Shown: positions 1-7,755 of the stretch, one piece after another
Position numbering within the stretch: the first letter of the stretch is position 1
Layout: every line of letters starts with the position of its first letter
NCBI GenBank assembly: GCA_035286585.1
Contig: DATEDC010000216.1
Coordinates: forward strand, 1-42,408
Direction of reading: 5' to 3'
Origin: DSOS01 sp035286585
GTDB lineage: Bacteria > Chloroflexota > Anaerolineae > Anaerolineales > UBA4823
Length of the DNA stretch: 42,408 nt
The notes under the pieces: model-generated
Database searches by the model: none
The model's input: the letters and a program-made list of their open reading frames with translations, nothing else
What the model was told of the DNA's origin: nothing
Program-made: the position numbers and the translations under genes

Positions 1-379
1 CCGGCAAGATTGCCAGCAAGCCTGCCCAGCCAATGACTCCCCGAAACGCGCCGCTCAGGTAGAACAATATGCTGGCGAACGCCAAATCGAAAACCACGCT
101 CAAATAATGCAAGCCGCGCCAGGAACGATCGACCGCCACCAAAAGCGTGTTGACGATATTCCACAGCGTCGCGCTTCCAAGGATTAGGACAATTTCCTGC
201 GAGAGACCGCCGCCGGAGGCAAGCGCCAGAACCAGTCCAAGCAAAACCAGCCAGCGCAAGGAAGATTCAAGCCAGACGATGGGTTTTCCCGAAATTTTAT
301 GCTGCATAGCGCAATCATAATCCAAATCAACCCGCCAGTATAGACCGGGTAATGAATTACTCTCGCCACAAGACGTCAT
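1..379 (-). CDS. N-terminal part of a polytopic membrane protein, cut by the window edge
   Basis: The reverse frame is open from an ATG at 379 to the window edge (126 residues seen). It encodes about four hydrophobic segments, including one beginning LRWLVLLGLVLAL and one ending SILFYLSGAF. Its ATG overlaps the rdgB stop codon as ATGA, so the two genes are probably translationally coupled. An internal ATG at 307 sits directly before the hydrophobic part and is an alternative start. The layout resembles the membrane sensor region found ahead of GAF/histidine kinase or GGDEF modules in Chloroflexota, but the output domain lies outside the window. The function is therefore only a guess. Confidence 0.55.
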   Translation of the reverse strand, partial: MTSCGESNSLPGLYWRVDLDYDCAMQHKISGKPIVWLESSLRWLVLLGLVLALASGGGLSQEIVLILGSATLWNIVNTLLVAVDRSWRGLHYLSVVFDLAFASILFYLSGAFRGVIGWAGLLAILP

Positions 380-987
380 TTCCTTGAGGTCTGAGATATA
401 AATCCCTCGAGTATGGGGATCATTTTTTTGGCCGCCAGCGCCCGGTGGCTCAACCTGTTCTTCTCCCTGGTGGATAGCTCGGCCATCGTTCGCTTCAGTT
501 CGGAGATTAGGAAGATCGGATCATATCCGAATCCTTTCGTGCCTCTCTCATTCGGGACGATCTCCCCCCTGCATTCCCCCTCGGTAAAATACATTTGATC
601 ATCAACCGTTGCCAATGCCAAAACGCATTTGAAACGCGCCAGCCAGGGTCTTGGCGAGGCATGCAAGCGCGCCAGCAGGTATAGACGTCGTTCAGCATCG
701 GAAGCACCTTGTTTTGGCAAAAACCGCCTCGATCTCACCCCGGGCAGTCCCCCCAAAGCCTCCACCTCAAGGCCGGAATCATCAGCCAGGGTGAGCAGCC
801 CGGTCACCCCGCTGTATTCCGCTGCCTTTAATTCGGCATTTTCGCGATAGGAGTTTCCGACTTCCTGGATAGAAAGCTGGAGCCCCAGCACATCGGGTGT
901 AACGATTTCCACAGGCAGACCTCTCAGCAGTTCCTTCACTTCTTGAAACTTACCTGGATTGTTGCTCGCGAACAACAAAAGCGCCAT
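376..987 (-). CDS. rdgB: RdgB/HAM1 family XTP/dITP pyrophosphatase
   Basis: The 203-residue product belongs to the family that hydrolyses non-canonical purine triphosphates (dITP, XTP) to the monophosphate plus pyrophosphate, cleansing the nucleotide pool. Visible motifs are the N-terminal substrate loop ASNNPGK, the metal and catalytic segment ADDSGLEV near residue 68, GFGYDPIF near 152 and SHRALA near 181. Length is normal for the family. The usual GVYSARY segment reads GVRSRRF here, a mild divergence. A GAGG sequence lies four bases before the ATG. The gene is divergent from yceD across an AT-rich spacer, and its stop overlaps the start of the next gene downstream. Confidence 0.93.
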   Translation of the reverse strand: MALLLFASNNPGKFQEVKELLRGLPVEIVTPDVLGLQLSIQEVGNSYRENAELKAAEYSGVTGLLTLADDSGLEVEALGGLPGVRSRRFLPKQGASDAERRLYLLARLHASPRPWLARFKCVLALATVDDQMYFTEGECRGEIVPNERGTKGFGYDPIFLISELKRTMAELSTREKNRLSHRALAAKKMIPILEGFISQTSRK

Positions 988-995
988 ACAGCCTC

Positions 996-1049
996 ATAAA
1001 TAAATATTTATTGAATTAAATTAAACATTTACATAATTAATTGTATTGC
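996..1049 (+). promoter_or_regulatory. AT-rich tract upstream of the yceD-rpoD promoter (UP-element-like)
   Basis: About 54 bases, almost all A or T, sit immediately upstream of the -35 box in a genome that is otherwise GC-moderate. Position and composition fit an UP element contacted by the RNA polymerase alpha subunit. It may also serve the divergent rdgB gene. Confidence 0.5.
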
Positions 1050-1078
1050 TTGACGTTGGATTTCATCTATGCTATAAT
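1050..1078 (+). promoter_or_regulatory. Near-consensus vegetative promoter for yceD-rpoD
   Basis: TTGACG (1050-1055), a 17-base spacer and TATAAT (1073-1078) match the primary sigma consensus at 11 of 12 positions. Transcription should start near 1085. This rules out start codons upstream of that point for the following gene. Confidence 0.85.
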
Positions 1079-1120
1079 CACCAAGAGATCGGCACTCATA
1101 AACCAACTACAACAAAGCCC

Positions 1121-1636
1121 GTGCACCAACCCAGGAATCCGCTCCGGCTGAATGCCGGTTTCTTGATTAATCAGGTTGTCGGTTACAGCCGGGATTTTGT
1201 CATTGACGTCCCGCATATCCACCTGCCGCCTGATCTTGAGCTGGATGATCTGAGCGGTGTCGCCCGGATTACCCGCACAGCCCAGGGTTTGCTTGCCCAG
1301 ATAAAAATGCACGCCATGCTCCTCAGCGAGTGCGGGCGCTGCTTGACAGACTTTCTACAACCGCTCGAAATTGATTTTACCGAATTGTACGCCTTTTCCC
1401 AAAACTCAGTTACCGATTCCAACCTGCGCTTGCCAGAAAATGGCCAAATTAACCTGGCTCCTCTCGTCCGGGAATACATGATCCTTGAAATCCCCATTAC
1501 CACGCTCTGTCGAGTTGACTGCAAGGGGTTGTGCCCTGTTTGTGGTGATAATCTAAACGAAACTGACTGTAATCATGCCCGTGAAGCTGTAGACCCACGG
1601 CTATCCATCTTGAAATCCCTGCTCGATGGGGAATAA
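1121..1636 (+). CDS. yceD: YceD/DUF177 family protein
   Basis: This 171-residue protein belongs to the YceD (DUF177) family, which is linked to 23S rRNA accumulation in bacteria and plants. The C-terminus carries the family's metal-binding-like pattern: C-x3-C in CRVDC, then GLCPVCG, then a CNH about ten residues later. The N-terminal stretch NPLRLNAGFL is also family-like. I place the start at the GTG at 1121, because the frame's earlier TTG at 1046 lies upstream of the promoter. No clear Shine-Dalgarno sequence is visible. In many bacteria yceD precedes rpmF (L32); here it precedes the sigma factor gene 57 bases downstream, and no rpmF is seen. Confidence 0.85.
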   Translation: MHQPRNPLRLNAGFLINQVVGYSRDFVIDVPHIHLPPDLELDDLSGVARITRTAQGLLAQIKMHAMLLSECGRCLTDFLQPLEIDFTELYAFSQNSVTDSNLRLPENGQINLAPLVREYMILEIPITTLCRVDCKGLCPVCGDNLNETDCNHAREAVDPRLSILKSLLDGE

Positions 1637-1693
1637 CCAAACCTTGCCATCATCCAGCTCGATGTCGCCTCTCAATATTCAGGAGGGATATGC

Positions 1694-2872
1694 ATGCTTC
1701 GTCCTGGCAACCAACCAGTGAATAAAGAAGTCTATCTCGACCTTTTGGAAAAAGCGGATTCGCAAGGTTACCTGACCACACAGGACCTGCTTGAAGCCTA
1801 CCGGCTGGTGGATGGCGAGGTGGGCGATTCAGCGCGCCTGGTGGCATTCTTTACAAATGAAGGTGTTGAGATTCTGGATGAGATTGAGGAGGAGGAAAAG
1901 CCGGATCCAGCCATCGTTTCCTCCTTTGTTGAAGCAAATCCAGGGCGCGGGCTGGAGGCATTCTCCTACGAAGACACAATTGACATCTATTTAAGGGAAA
2001 TGTCCCGTGTGCCTTTGCTCGATGTCGAGGATGAAATATTTTTAGCCGAGCGGATCGAAAAAGGGCGTAAGGCGGAAAAATTACTCGCCAATTCCCCCAC
2101 TAAACCTTCCCTAAAGAAACGCAGTGAATTGGAAATGTTTATCCAGGATGGGATATTGGCTCGCGAACATCTGATCAAAGCCAATACCCGGCTGGTTGTC
2201 AGCATTGCAAAAAAATATACCGGTCGCGGCGTGCCTTTTCTGGATCTTATTCAGGAAGGAAACCTGGGTTTAATGAAAGCCGTAGAAAAGTTTGATTACC
2301 ACCGTGGTTTTCGTTTCTCCACCTACGCCACCTGGTGGATACGCCAGACCATCACCCGCTCCATCGCCGACCAGGGCCGCACCATTCGCCTGCCAGTGCA
2401 CATGAGCGACCGCATCCGCCAGCTTTATCGGGTTACCCACGAATTAGAACAAAAGCTCGGTCGCCTGCCCACCCACGATGAAATTGCCAGACAGATGAAC
2501 GTCTCTACCCAAAGAGTGCGCTGGATGCTGCAAGTATCCTGGGTGCCGCTTTCCCTGGAAAGCCCGGTGGGTGATGAAGAGGACTCGGAATTGGGCATGT
2601 TCGTCGAAGATCAAATCACGCCTGCCCCTTCACAGGTCGTTTACCAAAACATGCTGCGGGAACGCGTCAATGAAGTGCTGGCGACACTCACCCCACGTGA
2701 GGCCCGAATTCTGCGCTTGCGTTTTGGGTTGGATGACAACCGCTCTTACACTTTGGAAGAGGTCGGTCAAAAGTTTGGTCTCACCCGCGAGCGAATTCGC
2801 CAGATCGAGGGCAAAGCACTTCGCCGCCTGCGGCACCCGCGCCGCTCACGGCAGTTACGCGAGTACCTGTAA
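1694..2872 (+). CDS. rpoD: Primary-type RNA polymerase sigma factor (sigma-70 family)
   Basis: The 392-residue sigma-70 factor starts with a short region 1.1-like segment (about residues 5-70). Region 1.2 follows (DTIDIYLREMSRVPLL), then region 2 with the -10 recognition helix (FDYHRGFRFSTYATWWIRQ), region 3 (IRLPVHMSDRI) and region 4 with the -35 recognition helix (TLEEVGQKFGLTRERIRQIE). AGGAGGG at 1681-1687 lies six bases before the ATG. Co-transcription with yceD from the strong promoter is likely. The complete region 1-4 set and matching strong promoters nearby suggest the housekeeping sigma factor. Some Chloroflexota have several RpoD-like paralogues, so an alternative primary-like factor cannot be excluded. 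Confidence 0.92.
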   Translation: MLRPGNQPVNKEVYLDLLEKADSQGYLTTQDLLEAYRLVDGEVGDSARLVAFFTNEGVEILDEIEEEEKPDPAIVSSFVEANPGRGLEAFSYEDTIDIYLREMSRVPLLDVEDEIFLAERIEKGRKAEKLLANSPTKPSLKKRSELEMFIQDGILAREHLIKANTRLVVSIAKKYTGRGVPFLDLIQEGNLGLMKAVEKFDYHRGFRFSTYATWWIRQTITRSIADQGRTIRLPVHMSDRIRQLYRVTHELEQKLGRLPTHDEIARQMNVSTQRVRWMLQVSWVPLSLESPVGDEEDSELGMFVEDQITPAPSQVVYQNMLRERVNEVLATLTPREARILRLRFGLDDNRSYTLEEVGQKFGLTRERIRQIEGKALRRLRHPRRSRQLREYL

Positions 2873-2951
2873 CCAGCCATTCGCTGCCAGTCTGTCCCTG
2901 CCAGTGTAAAGCGGCATACCAAATCCCGGTTCGATCCAGGGAATTGAAAGG

Positions 2952-2957
2952 TATAAT
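2952..2957 (+). promoter_or_regulatory. Putative -10 box of the metG promoter
   Basis: TATAAT lies 64 bases before the metG ATG, with only a weak -35 candidate (TTCGAT, 16-base spacer). The predicted leader contains a short imperfect direct repeat of TTGTCGATG just before the ribosome binding site. Confidence 0.45.
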
Positions 2958-3021
2958 CAACGGGCTGTCCATACACGGGCATCCCGTTTCATTGTCGATG
3001 TCTTTGTCGATGGAGGTCTTG

Positions 3022-4821
3022 ATGTCTAAAAATATACTCGTTGCTGTTGCCTGGCCCTACGCCAATTCACCCATCCATGTAGGCAACATCACCGGATCTT
3101 ATCTGCCCGCGGATATCTTTACCCGCTATCACCGACTGAAAGGCCACCGGGTGTTGATGGTTTCCGGTTCGGATGCGCACGGCACGCCTGTTACGGTGCA
3201 GGCGGATGCTGAGCAATCGACGCCTCTGGAAGTCTACCGGAGATTCCACGCCGACTTCCTGGACCTCTTCCAAAAACTGGGTCTGACTTATGATTTGTTC
3301 ACCAGCACGCACACCGAAAATCACTTCAAGGTGGCCCAATCGTTATTTCTGGCGTTAAAGCAAAATGGCTATCTGTACACAGATAGCAGCCTGCAATGGT
3401 ACTCCCCGGCGCAGAGGCGCTTTTTGCCCGATCGTTACGTTGAAGGCACCTGCTATGTCTGCGGCTATTCCAATGCCCGCGGCGATCAATGTGATAACTG
3501 CGGAAGCTTGCTGGACGCCAATCAATTGATCGATCCGCGCTCCAAAATTGATGGCTCGACACCTGAGCTACGCGAGACCAAGCATTACTACCTTGATTTG
3601 GGAAAGCTGCAATCAGAAATTGTGGAATTCCTGCGTAGACGCGAATCCTACTGGCGATCCAATGTGCTGCGCCAATCCCTGGGGCAGATCCTGGCAAATG
3701 GCCTGCATGGGCGCGCCATCACCCGCGATCTGGATTGGGGCATCCCTGTTCCAATCGAAGGTTGGGATGGCAAATGCCTGTATGTCTGGTTTGAAGCCGT
3801 CATCGGTTATTTATCCGCTACCATCGAGTGGGCTCAAATCACAGCCCAGCCCGATGTCTGGCGGGATTGGTGGAATGATCCCGCCACCCAGGCATATTAC
3901 TTTATCGGCAAAGATAACATCCCTTTTCACGCCGTCATCTGGCCGGCTCAGTTGATCGGCGCTGGTGAATGGTTTAACTTGATTTTCGAGGAACGCCATG
4001 GCTGTCGGCTGACTTTGCCTTACGATGTGCCCGCAAACGAGTTCATGAATCTGGAAGGCAAGAAGATCTCCGGAAGCCGTAATTGGGCTGTTTGGGGCGC
4101 GGATTTTTTGAGCCGCTACGACCCGGATACTCTGCGTTACTACCTGACAACCAATATGCCCGAAAGCAAAGACACCGACTGGGACTGGCAGGATTTTCTC
4201 AACCGCAATAACAATCAGCTGGTTGCCACCTGGGGCAACCTGGCAAACCGGGTGCTTTCCTTTGCCTATAAGCACTGGCAGGGTCGCGTCCCTGTTCCAG
4301 GCGAGCTGCGCCCCGAAGATCAGCAAATTCTGTCCAGCATCGAAGCCGGATTCGAGAAGGTCGGCGCCCACATCGAAACTGTCCGCCTGCGCGCCGCCAT
4401 GTTCGAAGCGCTGGCTCTGGCGACCGAGGTGAACAAGTATCTAGATGCAGCCGCCCCCTGGTTCGAGATCAAGCGAGATAAAAACGCAGCGGCGACTACG
4501 ATATATAGCGCCTTGAGGGCTATCGATTCGCTGAAGGTGCTCCTATCGCCCTTCCTGCCCTTCACGTGCGAGCGCCTGCATGCCTACTTGGGCTACACAC
4601 AACCATTATTTGGTGAGCAATTCGTGGAAACCCAGCAGGATTCATTAGGCGAGCACGGTGTGTTACGCTATCGCGCAGAAACAGGCGCGGGTCGCTGGGT
4701 AGCCAGCCAGCTCGCTGCGGGTCAAACCCTCCAACAGCCAGCGCCGCTCTTTCGCAAGCTGGAAGACGGTATTGTCCCTGAGGAGCGCGCCAGGTTGAGG
4801 GGAGAAGGCATTTCAGGTTAG
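3022..4821 (+). CDS. metG: Methionyl-tRNA synthetase
   Basis: The 599-residue class I synthetase charges tRNA-Met with methionine. The HIGH-type signature is HVGN within PYANSPIHVGN. A zinc knot with paired CxxC motifs (CYVCG and CDNCG) lies near residues 149-166. The KMSKS-type loop reads KKISGS near residue 351. An anticodon-binding helical domain follows. The C-terminal tRNA-binding (Trbp111-like) domain of some MetRS is absent, so this is the short form. GGAGG at 3012-3016 lies five bases before the chosen ATG; upstream in-frame starts lack this and fall in the leader. It converges with the next gene, with eight bases between stops. Confidence 0.95.
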   Translation: MSKNILVAVAWPYANSPIHVGNITGSYLPADIFTRYHRLKGHRVLMVSGSDAHGTPVTVQADAEQSTPLEVYRRFHADFLDLFQKLGLTYDLFTSTHTENHFKVAQSLFLALKQNGYLYTDSSLQWYSPAQRRFLPDRYVEGTCYVCGYSNARGDQCDNCGSLLDANQLIDPRSKIDGSTPELRETKHYYLDLGKLQSEIVEFLRRRESYWRSNVLRQSLGQILANGLHGRAITRDLDWGIPVPIEGWDGKCLYVWFEAVIGYLSATIEWAQITAQPDVWRDWWNDPATQAYYFIGKDNIPFHAVIWPAQLIGAGEWFNLIFEERHGCRLTLPYDVPANEFMNLEGKKISGSRNWAVWGADFLSRYDPDTLRYYLTTNMPESKDTDWDWQDFLNRNNNQLVATWGNLANRVLSFAYKHWQGRVPVPGELRPEDQQILSSIEAGFEKVGAHIETVRLRAAMFEALALATEVNKYLDAAAPWFEIKRDKNAAATTIYSALRAIDSLKVLLSPFLPFTCERLHAYLGYTQPLFGEQFVETQQDSLGEHGVLRYRAETGAGRWVASQLAAGQTLQQPAPLFRKLEDGIVPEERARLRGEGISG

Positions 4822-4829
4822 GAGCAGGC

Positions 4830-5606
4830 TCAGGTTGGCTCGCCTCTTCCCGAGATGGTTTTCAGTCGCCAGGCGCTCTGAAGCCGGGAAAAAATCAGCT
4901 CGAACACCCTCCCGGTCGCGTCCATCACCAGGATGTGCTCGTCCGCCCCCTCCAGCCACCGCCTGCCGATCGAATCGAGCGAGTACGGCTGCCCCTGCCA
5001 GGTGAAACTCTGCGGGTAGACTATACCCGGCGCGTCAAACCGGGCGATGATCTCCACTGCGCTCGTCATCGTTCGTTTAGCGTAGGATTCGTCCTGCCCC
5101 CCTTCGGCGCTGCCCGCCTCGCCGGACAGGCCGGAGAGATAATCGACCAACGCTTGCAAGGTAGCCTGGGCGGATTGCTCCTTCACTTCAAGCCGGCTGC
5201 CTGGCCAGATAGAACGCCATGCTCGGTCGACGTCCTCCGCGCTCAGGCCAACCCAGGTCAGGCCGACGGGTTTATCGGGTGTGCCGCCGCCAGGCCCGGC
5301 GATGCCGCTCACCGAGATGCCTATGTCGGCTGCCAGAGCTTTGCGCACGCCGCGAGCCATCTCCAATACCACCTCCTCGCTCACCGCGCCATGCTTTTCC
5401 AGCGTTTCCCAGCGCACGCCCAGCAGGCGGACCTTTGCTTCGTAAGCATAGGCGGTAATACCTCCCATGTAGTACGTGGAAGAGCCGGGGACATTCGTCA
5501 GCCGGTGCCCAATCAATCCCCCCGTGCACGATTCGGCGACCGCCAGGCGGAGCCCCCTGGCGCGCAGCAGCTCGCCGGCAAGAACTTCGAGTGGTTTGGC
5601 GTTCAT
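4830..5606 (-). CDS. CinA-type nicotinamide-nucleotide amidohydrolase with C-terminal DUF6504-like domain
   Basis: Residues 1-160 form a CinA C-terminal (PncC) domain, which deamidates nicotinamide mononucleotide in NAD salvage. Visible signatures are AESCTGGLIGHRLT near residue 24, a GAVSEE segment near 75 and SGIAGPGGGTPDKPVG near 99-114. After a linker, residues 185-258 form a small beta-rich domain (FTWQGQPYSLDSIGRRW, then VFELIFSRLQSAWRL) resembling DUF6504. The N-terminal MoCF-like half of full CinA is missing. The fused small domain is not part of the usual PncC, and its role is unknown. A TATAAT box ends six bases before the ATG, so the mRNA is probably leaderless. Confidence 0.85.
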   Translation of the reverse strand: MNAKPLEVLAGELLRARGLRLAVAESCTGGLIGHRLTNVPGSSTYYMGGITAYAYEAKVRLLGVRWETLEKHGAVSEEVVLEMARGVRKALAADIGISVSGIAGPGGGTPDKPVGLTWVGLSAEDVDRAWRSIWPGSRLEVKEQSAQATLQALVDYLSGLSGEAGSAEGGQDESYAKRTMTSAVEIIARFDAPGIVYPQSFTWQGQPYSLDSIGRRWLEGADEHILVMDATGRVFELIFSRLQSAWRLKTISGRGEPT

Positions 5607-5612
5607 GGGTTA

Positions 5613-5640
5613 ATTATACAGAATGCCGTCAGGCGTGCAA
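5613..5640 (-). promoter_or_regulatory. Promoter of the cinA-like gene, leaderless arrangement
   Basis: On the minus strand TTGCAC (5635-5640), a 16-base spacer and TATAAT (5613-5618) precede the ATG at 5606 by six bases. The predicted start of transcription coincides with the A of the ATG. Confidence 0.7.
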
Positions 5641-5667
5641 GCTGATCTGAAGGTCAATTGCGCATCG

Positions 5668-5676
5668 TGTTAGAAT
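5668..5676 (+). promoter_or_regulatory. Extended -10 promoter of uvrC
   Basis: TGTTAGAAT fits the extended -10 pattern TGnTAnnnT. It ends eight bases before the ATG at 5685, predicting a leaderless transcript and supporting that start over a TTG at 5658. Confidence 0.6.
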
Positions 5677-5684
5677 TATTCGCC

Positions 5685-7547
5685 ATGGAGATTCCCTCGA
5701 ATGTTGAAGCGCTGTTAACCGCCTTACCCGCAAAACCCGGCTGCTACTTGATGAAAAACGCCGAAGGCAAGGTCATTTACGTCGGCAAGGCGATTAACCT
5801 GCGCAATCGGGTGCGTTCATACTTCCACAAGGGCGTTCACCCTCACCCCCGCACGGCCCAAATGGTGCGCAAGATCGCCGACCTGGAGTGGATCGTGGTG
5901 GATTCGGAGCTGGAAGCCTTGATCCTGGAAATGAACCTGATCAAGAAACACCGGCCTCACTACAATATCCGCCTGAAAGACGATAAGCGCTACCCATATA
6001 TCAAAGTTCATTGGGCTGATGCCTATCCAAAGGTGACCGTCACCCGCAATATGATCCAGGATGGCTCTCGATATTTTGGACCTTATACGGGTGTGTGGGC
6101 CGTGCATCAAACGCTGGATGTGCTGCGCAGGATATTTCCGTACCTGACGTGCGACCGCGTGATCACCGGCAAAGATGAGCGCGCCTGCCTGTATCACGAT
6201 ATAAAGCTGTGTTTGGCTCCCTGCATCGGCGCAGTAGACCAGGCAAATTACCGCCAGATGATCGACGACCTGTGCAAGTTTTTGACCGGGCGGACCGAGC
6301 CCATCGTTGACCGCCTGAAAATTGAAATGGAGAAAGCCGCCGGAGAGCTGCGCTTCGAGCGCGCGGCTGCCATCCGTGACCAGTTAAGGGCGATAGAGAA
6401 TGTGGTCGAGCGCCAAAAGGTTATTTCCTCGGACTACATCGACTCAGATGTTATTGCCATGGCGCGCTCAAACGGGGAGGCCTGCGTGCAGGTCTTTTTT
6501 ATCCGCGGCGGCAAGCTCATCGGTCGGGAGTATTTCCTCCTCGAGGGAGCTGAAGAAACCCCCGATTCAGGCGTAATCGCTGAATTTATCAAACGCTTCT
6601 ACGATCAGGCGCCCATTGTCCCCGGCCAGGTCTTGCTCCCTCATGAAGTCGAAGAGGCGCAGGTCATTTTACAATGGTTGAGACAGCGGAGCGGCAGTGA
6701 AAAAGTAGAGATACTCGTCCCTCGCGAAGGGCAGCAGCGTGAGCTGATTCAGATGGCGGCTGATAACGCGGCTGAGACTCTGAACGCCCTCCAGGCTCAA
6801 TGGCAGGCGGACCGCCACAAACAAGAAGAGGCTCTGGCTGAAATTCAGAGTGCGCTTCATCTTTCGGCGCCCCCCAATCGGATTGAGTGCTATGACATCT
6901 CCAATACCCAGGGCACTGCTGCAGTCGGCAGTATGGTCGTTTTTGAGCAAGGGGTTCCCAGGAAAAGTCACTACCGTCACTTCAACATCCGCAGTGTGAC
7001 TGGTCCGGATGATTTCGCCAGTATGGAAGAGGTGCTCAGCCGGCGATTTAGCCGCTGGCAGGTCGCCAGGGAATCCGCCAGCACGCCTGGCAAGAAGCCA
7101 GATACAGCCTTTGGTTTGCTGCCCGATCTGATTCTTGTTGATGGCGGCAAAGGGCAGCTTGGGCGCGCCGTCCAGGTTCTCGAGAGCTTTGGCCTCCATG
7201 GGCAGGTTCCAGTCGCCGGGTTGGCAAAACAAAACGAAGAACTCTATGTGCCCGGACAGTCCAGTCCAATCATCTTGGCCCGTCAATCTCAGGGTTTATA
7301 TCTGGTGCAGCGCATTCGGGATGAAGCCCACCGCTTCGCCATCACTTCTCATCGCAAACAACGCACGAAAAAAGGGCTGGTGTCTCGATTGGATTCGATA
7401 CCCGGCGTCGGTCCAGCTCGGCGCAGGCAGCTACTCAATCACTTTGGATCCATTCAAGCCATCCAACAGGCCTCTCCCGAGGAGCTGTCCGCCCTACCGG
7501 GCATTACCCCAAAAATCGCTCAAACTATTCAGGAGCACCTGGAATAA
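5685..7547 (+). CDS. uvrC: Excinuclease ABC subunit C
   Basis: This 620-residue protein makes the dual incisions in nucleotide excision repair together with UvrA and UvrB. The N-terminal GIY-YIG nuclease is visible as PGCYLMKN and VIYVGKA (residues ~18-40). A UVR helical hairpin for UvrB contact lies near residue 215 (RFERAAAIRDQL). The RNase H-like endonuclease follows, with IECYDISNTQG near residue 400, LILVDGGKGQL near 480 and RDEAHRFAI near 540. The C-terminal (HhH)2 domain reads SIPGVGPARRRQLL and ALPGITPKIA. Length is typical. The start is chosen from the adjacent -10 element. An in-frame TTG at 5658 with GAAGG upstream is the alternative. Confidence 0.94.
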   Translation: MEIPSNVEALLTALPAKPGCYLMKNAEGKVIYVGKAINLRNRVRSYFHKGVHPHPRTAQMVRKIADLEWIVVDSELEALILEMNLIKKHRPHYNIRLKDDKRYPYIKVHWADAYPKVTVTRNMIQDGSRYFGPYTGVWAVHQTLDVLRRIFPYLTCDRVITGKDERACLYHDIKLCLAPCIGAVDQANYRQMIDDLCKFLTGRTEPIVDRLKIEMEKAAGELRFERAAAIRDQLRAIENVVERQKVISSDYIDSDVIAMARSNGEACVQVFFIRGGKLIGREYFLLEGAEETPDSGVIAEFIKRFYDQAPIVPGQVLLPHEVEEAQVILQWLRQRSGSEKVEILVPREGQQRELIQMAADNAAETLNALQAQWQADRHKQEEALAEIQSALHLSAPPNRIECYDISNTQGTAAVGSMVVFEQGVPRKSHYRHFNIRSVTGPDDFASMEEVLSRRFSRWQVARESASTPGKKPDTAFGLLPDLILVDGGKGQLGRAVQVLESFGLHGQVPVAGLAKQNEELYVPGQSSPIILARQSQGLYLVQRIRDEAHRFAITSHRKQRTKKGLVSRLDSIPGVGPARRRQLLNHFGSIQAIQQASPEELSALPGITPKIAQTIQEHLE

Positions 7548-7601
7548 TGACGTGGGTGCTCGCCGGGAACTGCAAAAACGTAATATTTTCGGAGTGAAAT
7601 C

Positions 7602-7727
7602 ATGTCAGCCAAAAAGAAAACCGCCAGCAAGCGAGAGCAGCGCCGTATACGCACCCAGCAAATCATCTTCGGTATTATCGCCGTGGTCATCATCATCAGT
7701 TGGATCATCGCTATGGTAGCCAACTGA
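7602..7727 (+). CDS. 41-residue single-pass membrane microprotein
   Basis: An ATG preceded by GGAGTG (7591-7596, five bases away) opens a 41-residue frame. The N-terminal third is very basic (K4-K6, K10-R17) and the rest is one hydrophobic helix (about residues 20-40), ending in TGA at 7727. The basic tail would stay in the cytoplasm under the positive-inside rule. It lies 54 bases after uvrC on the same strand and converges with the hybrid kinase gene. I do not recognise a named family. The good ribosome binding site and strict basic-then-hydrophobic layout make it a credible gene. Confidence 0.65.
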   Translation: MSAKKKTASKREQRRIRTQQIIFGIIAVVIIISWIIAMVAN

Positions 7728-7755
7728 TTGGGATCGGTTGTGCTGCGGACGTTCA

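Noticed and set aside
184..369. 61-residue leftward frame at the left edge
   Set aside because: The overlapping frame starting at 379 is open to the window edge, hydrophobic in a regular pattern and coupled to rdgB, so it is the better gene.
1046..1120. Upstream TTG start for yceD
   Set aside because: The TTG lies before the TTGACG/TATAAT promoter, so it would not be in the transcript.
4935..5645. Rightward 236-codon frame
   Set aside because: Antisense of the well-supported CinA-type gene; no family signature.
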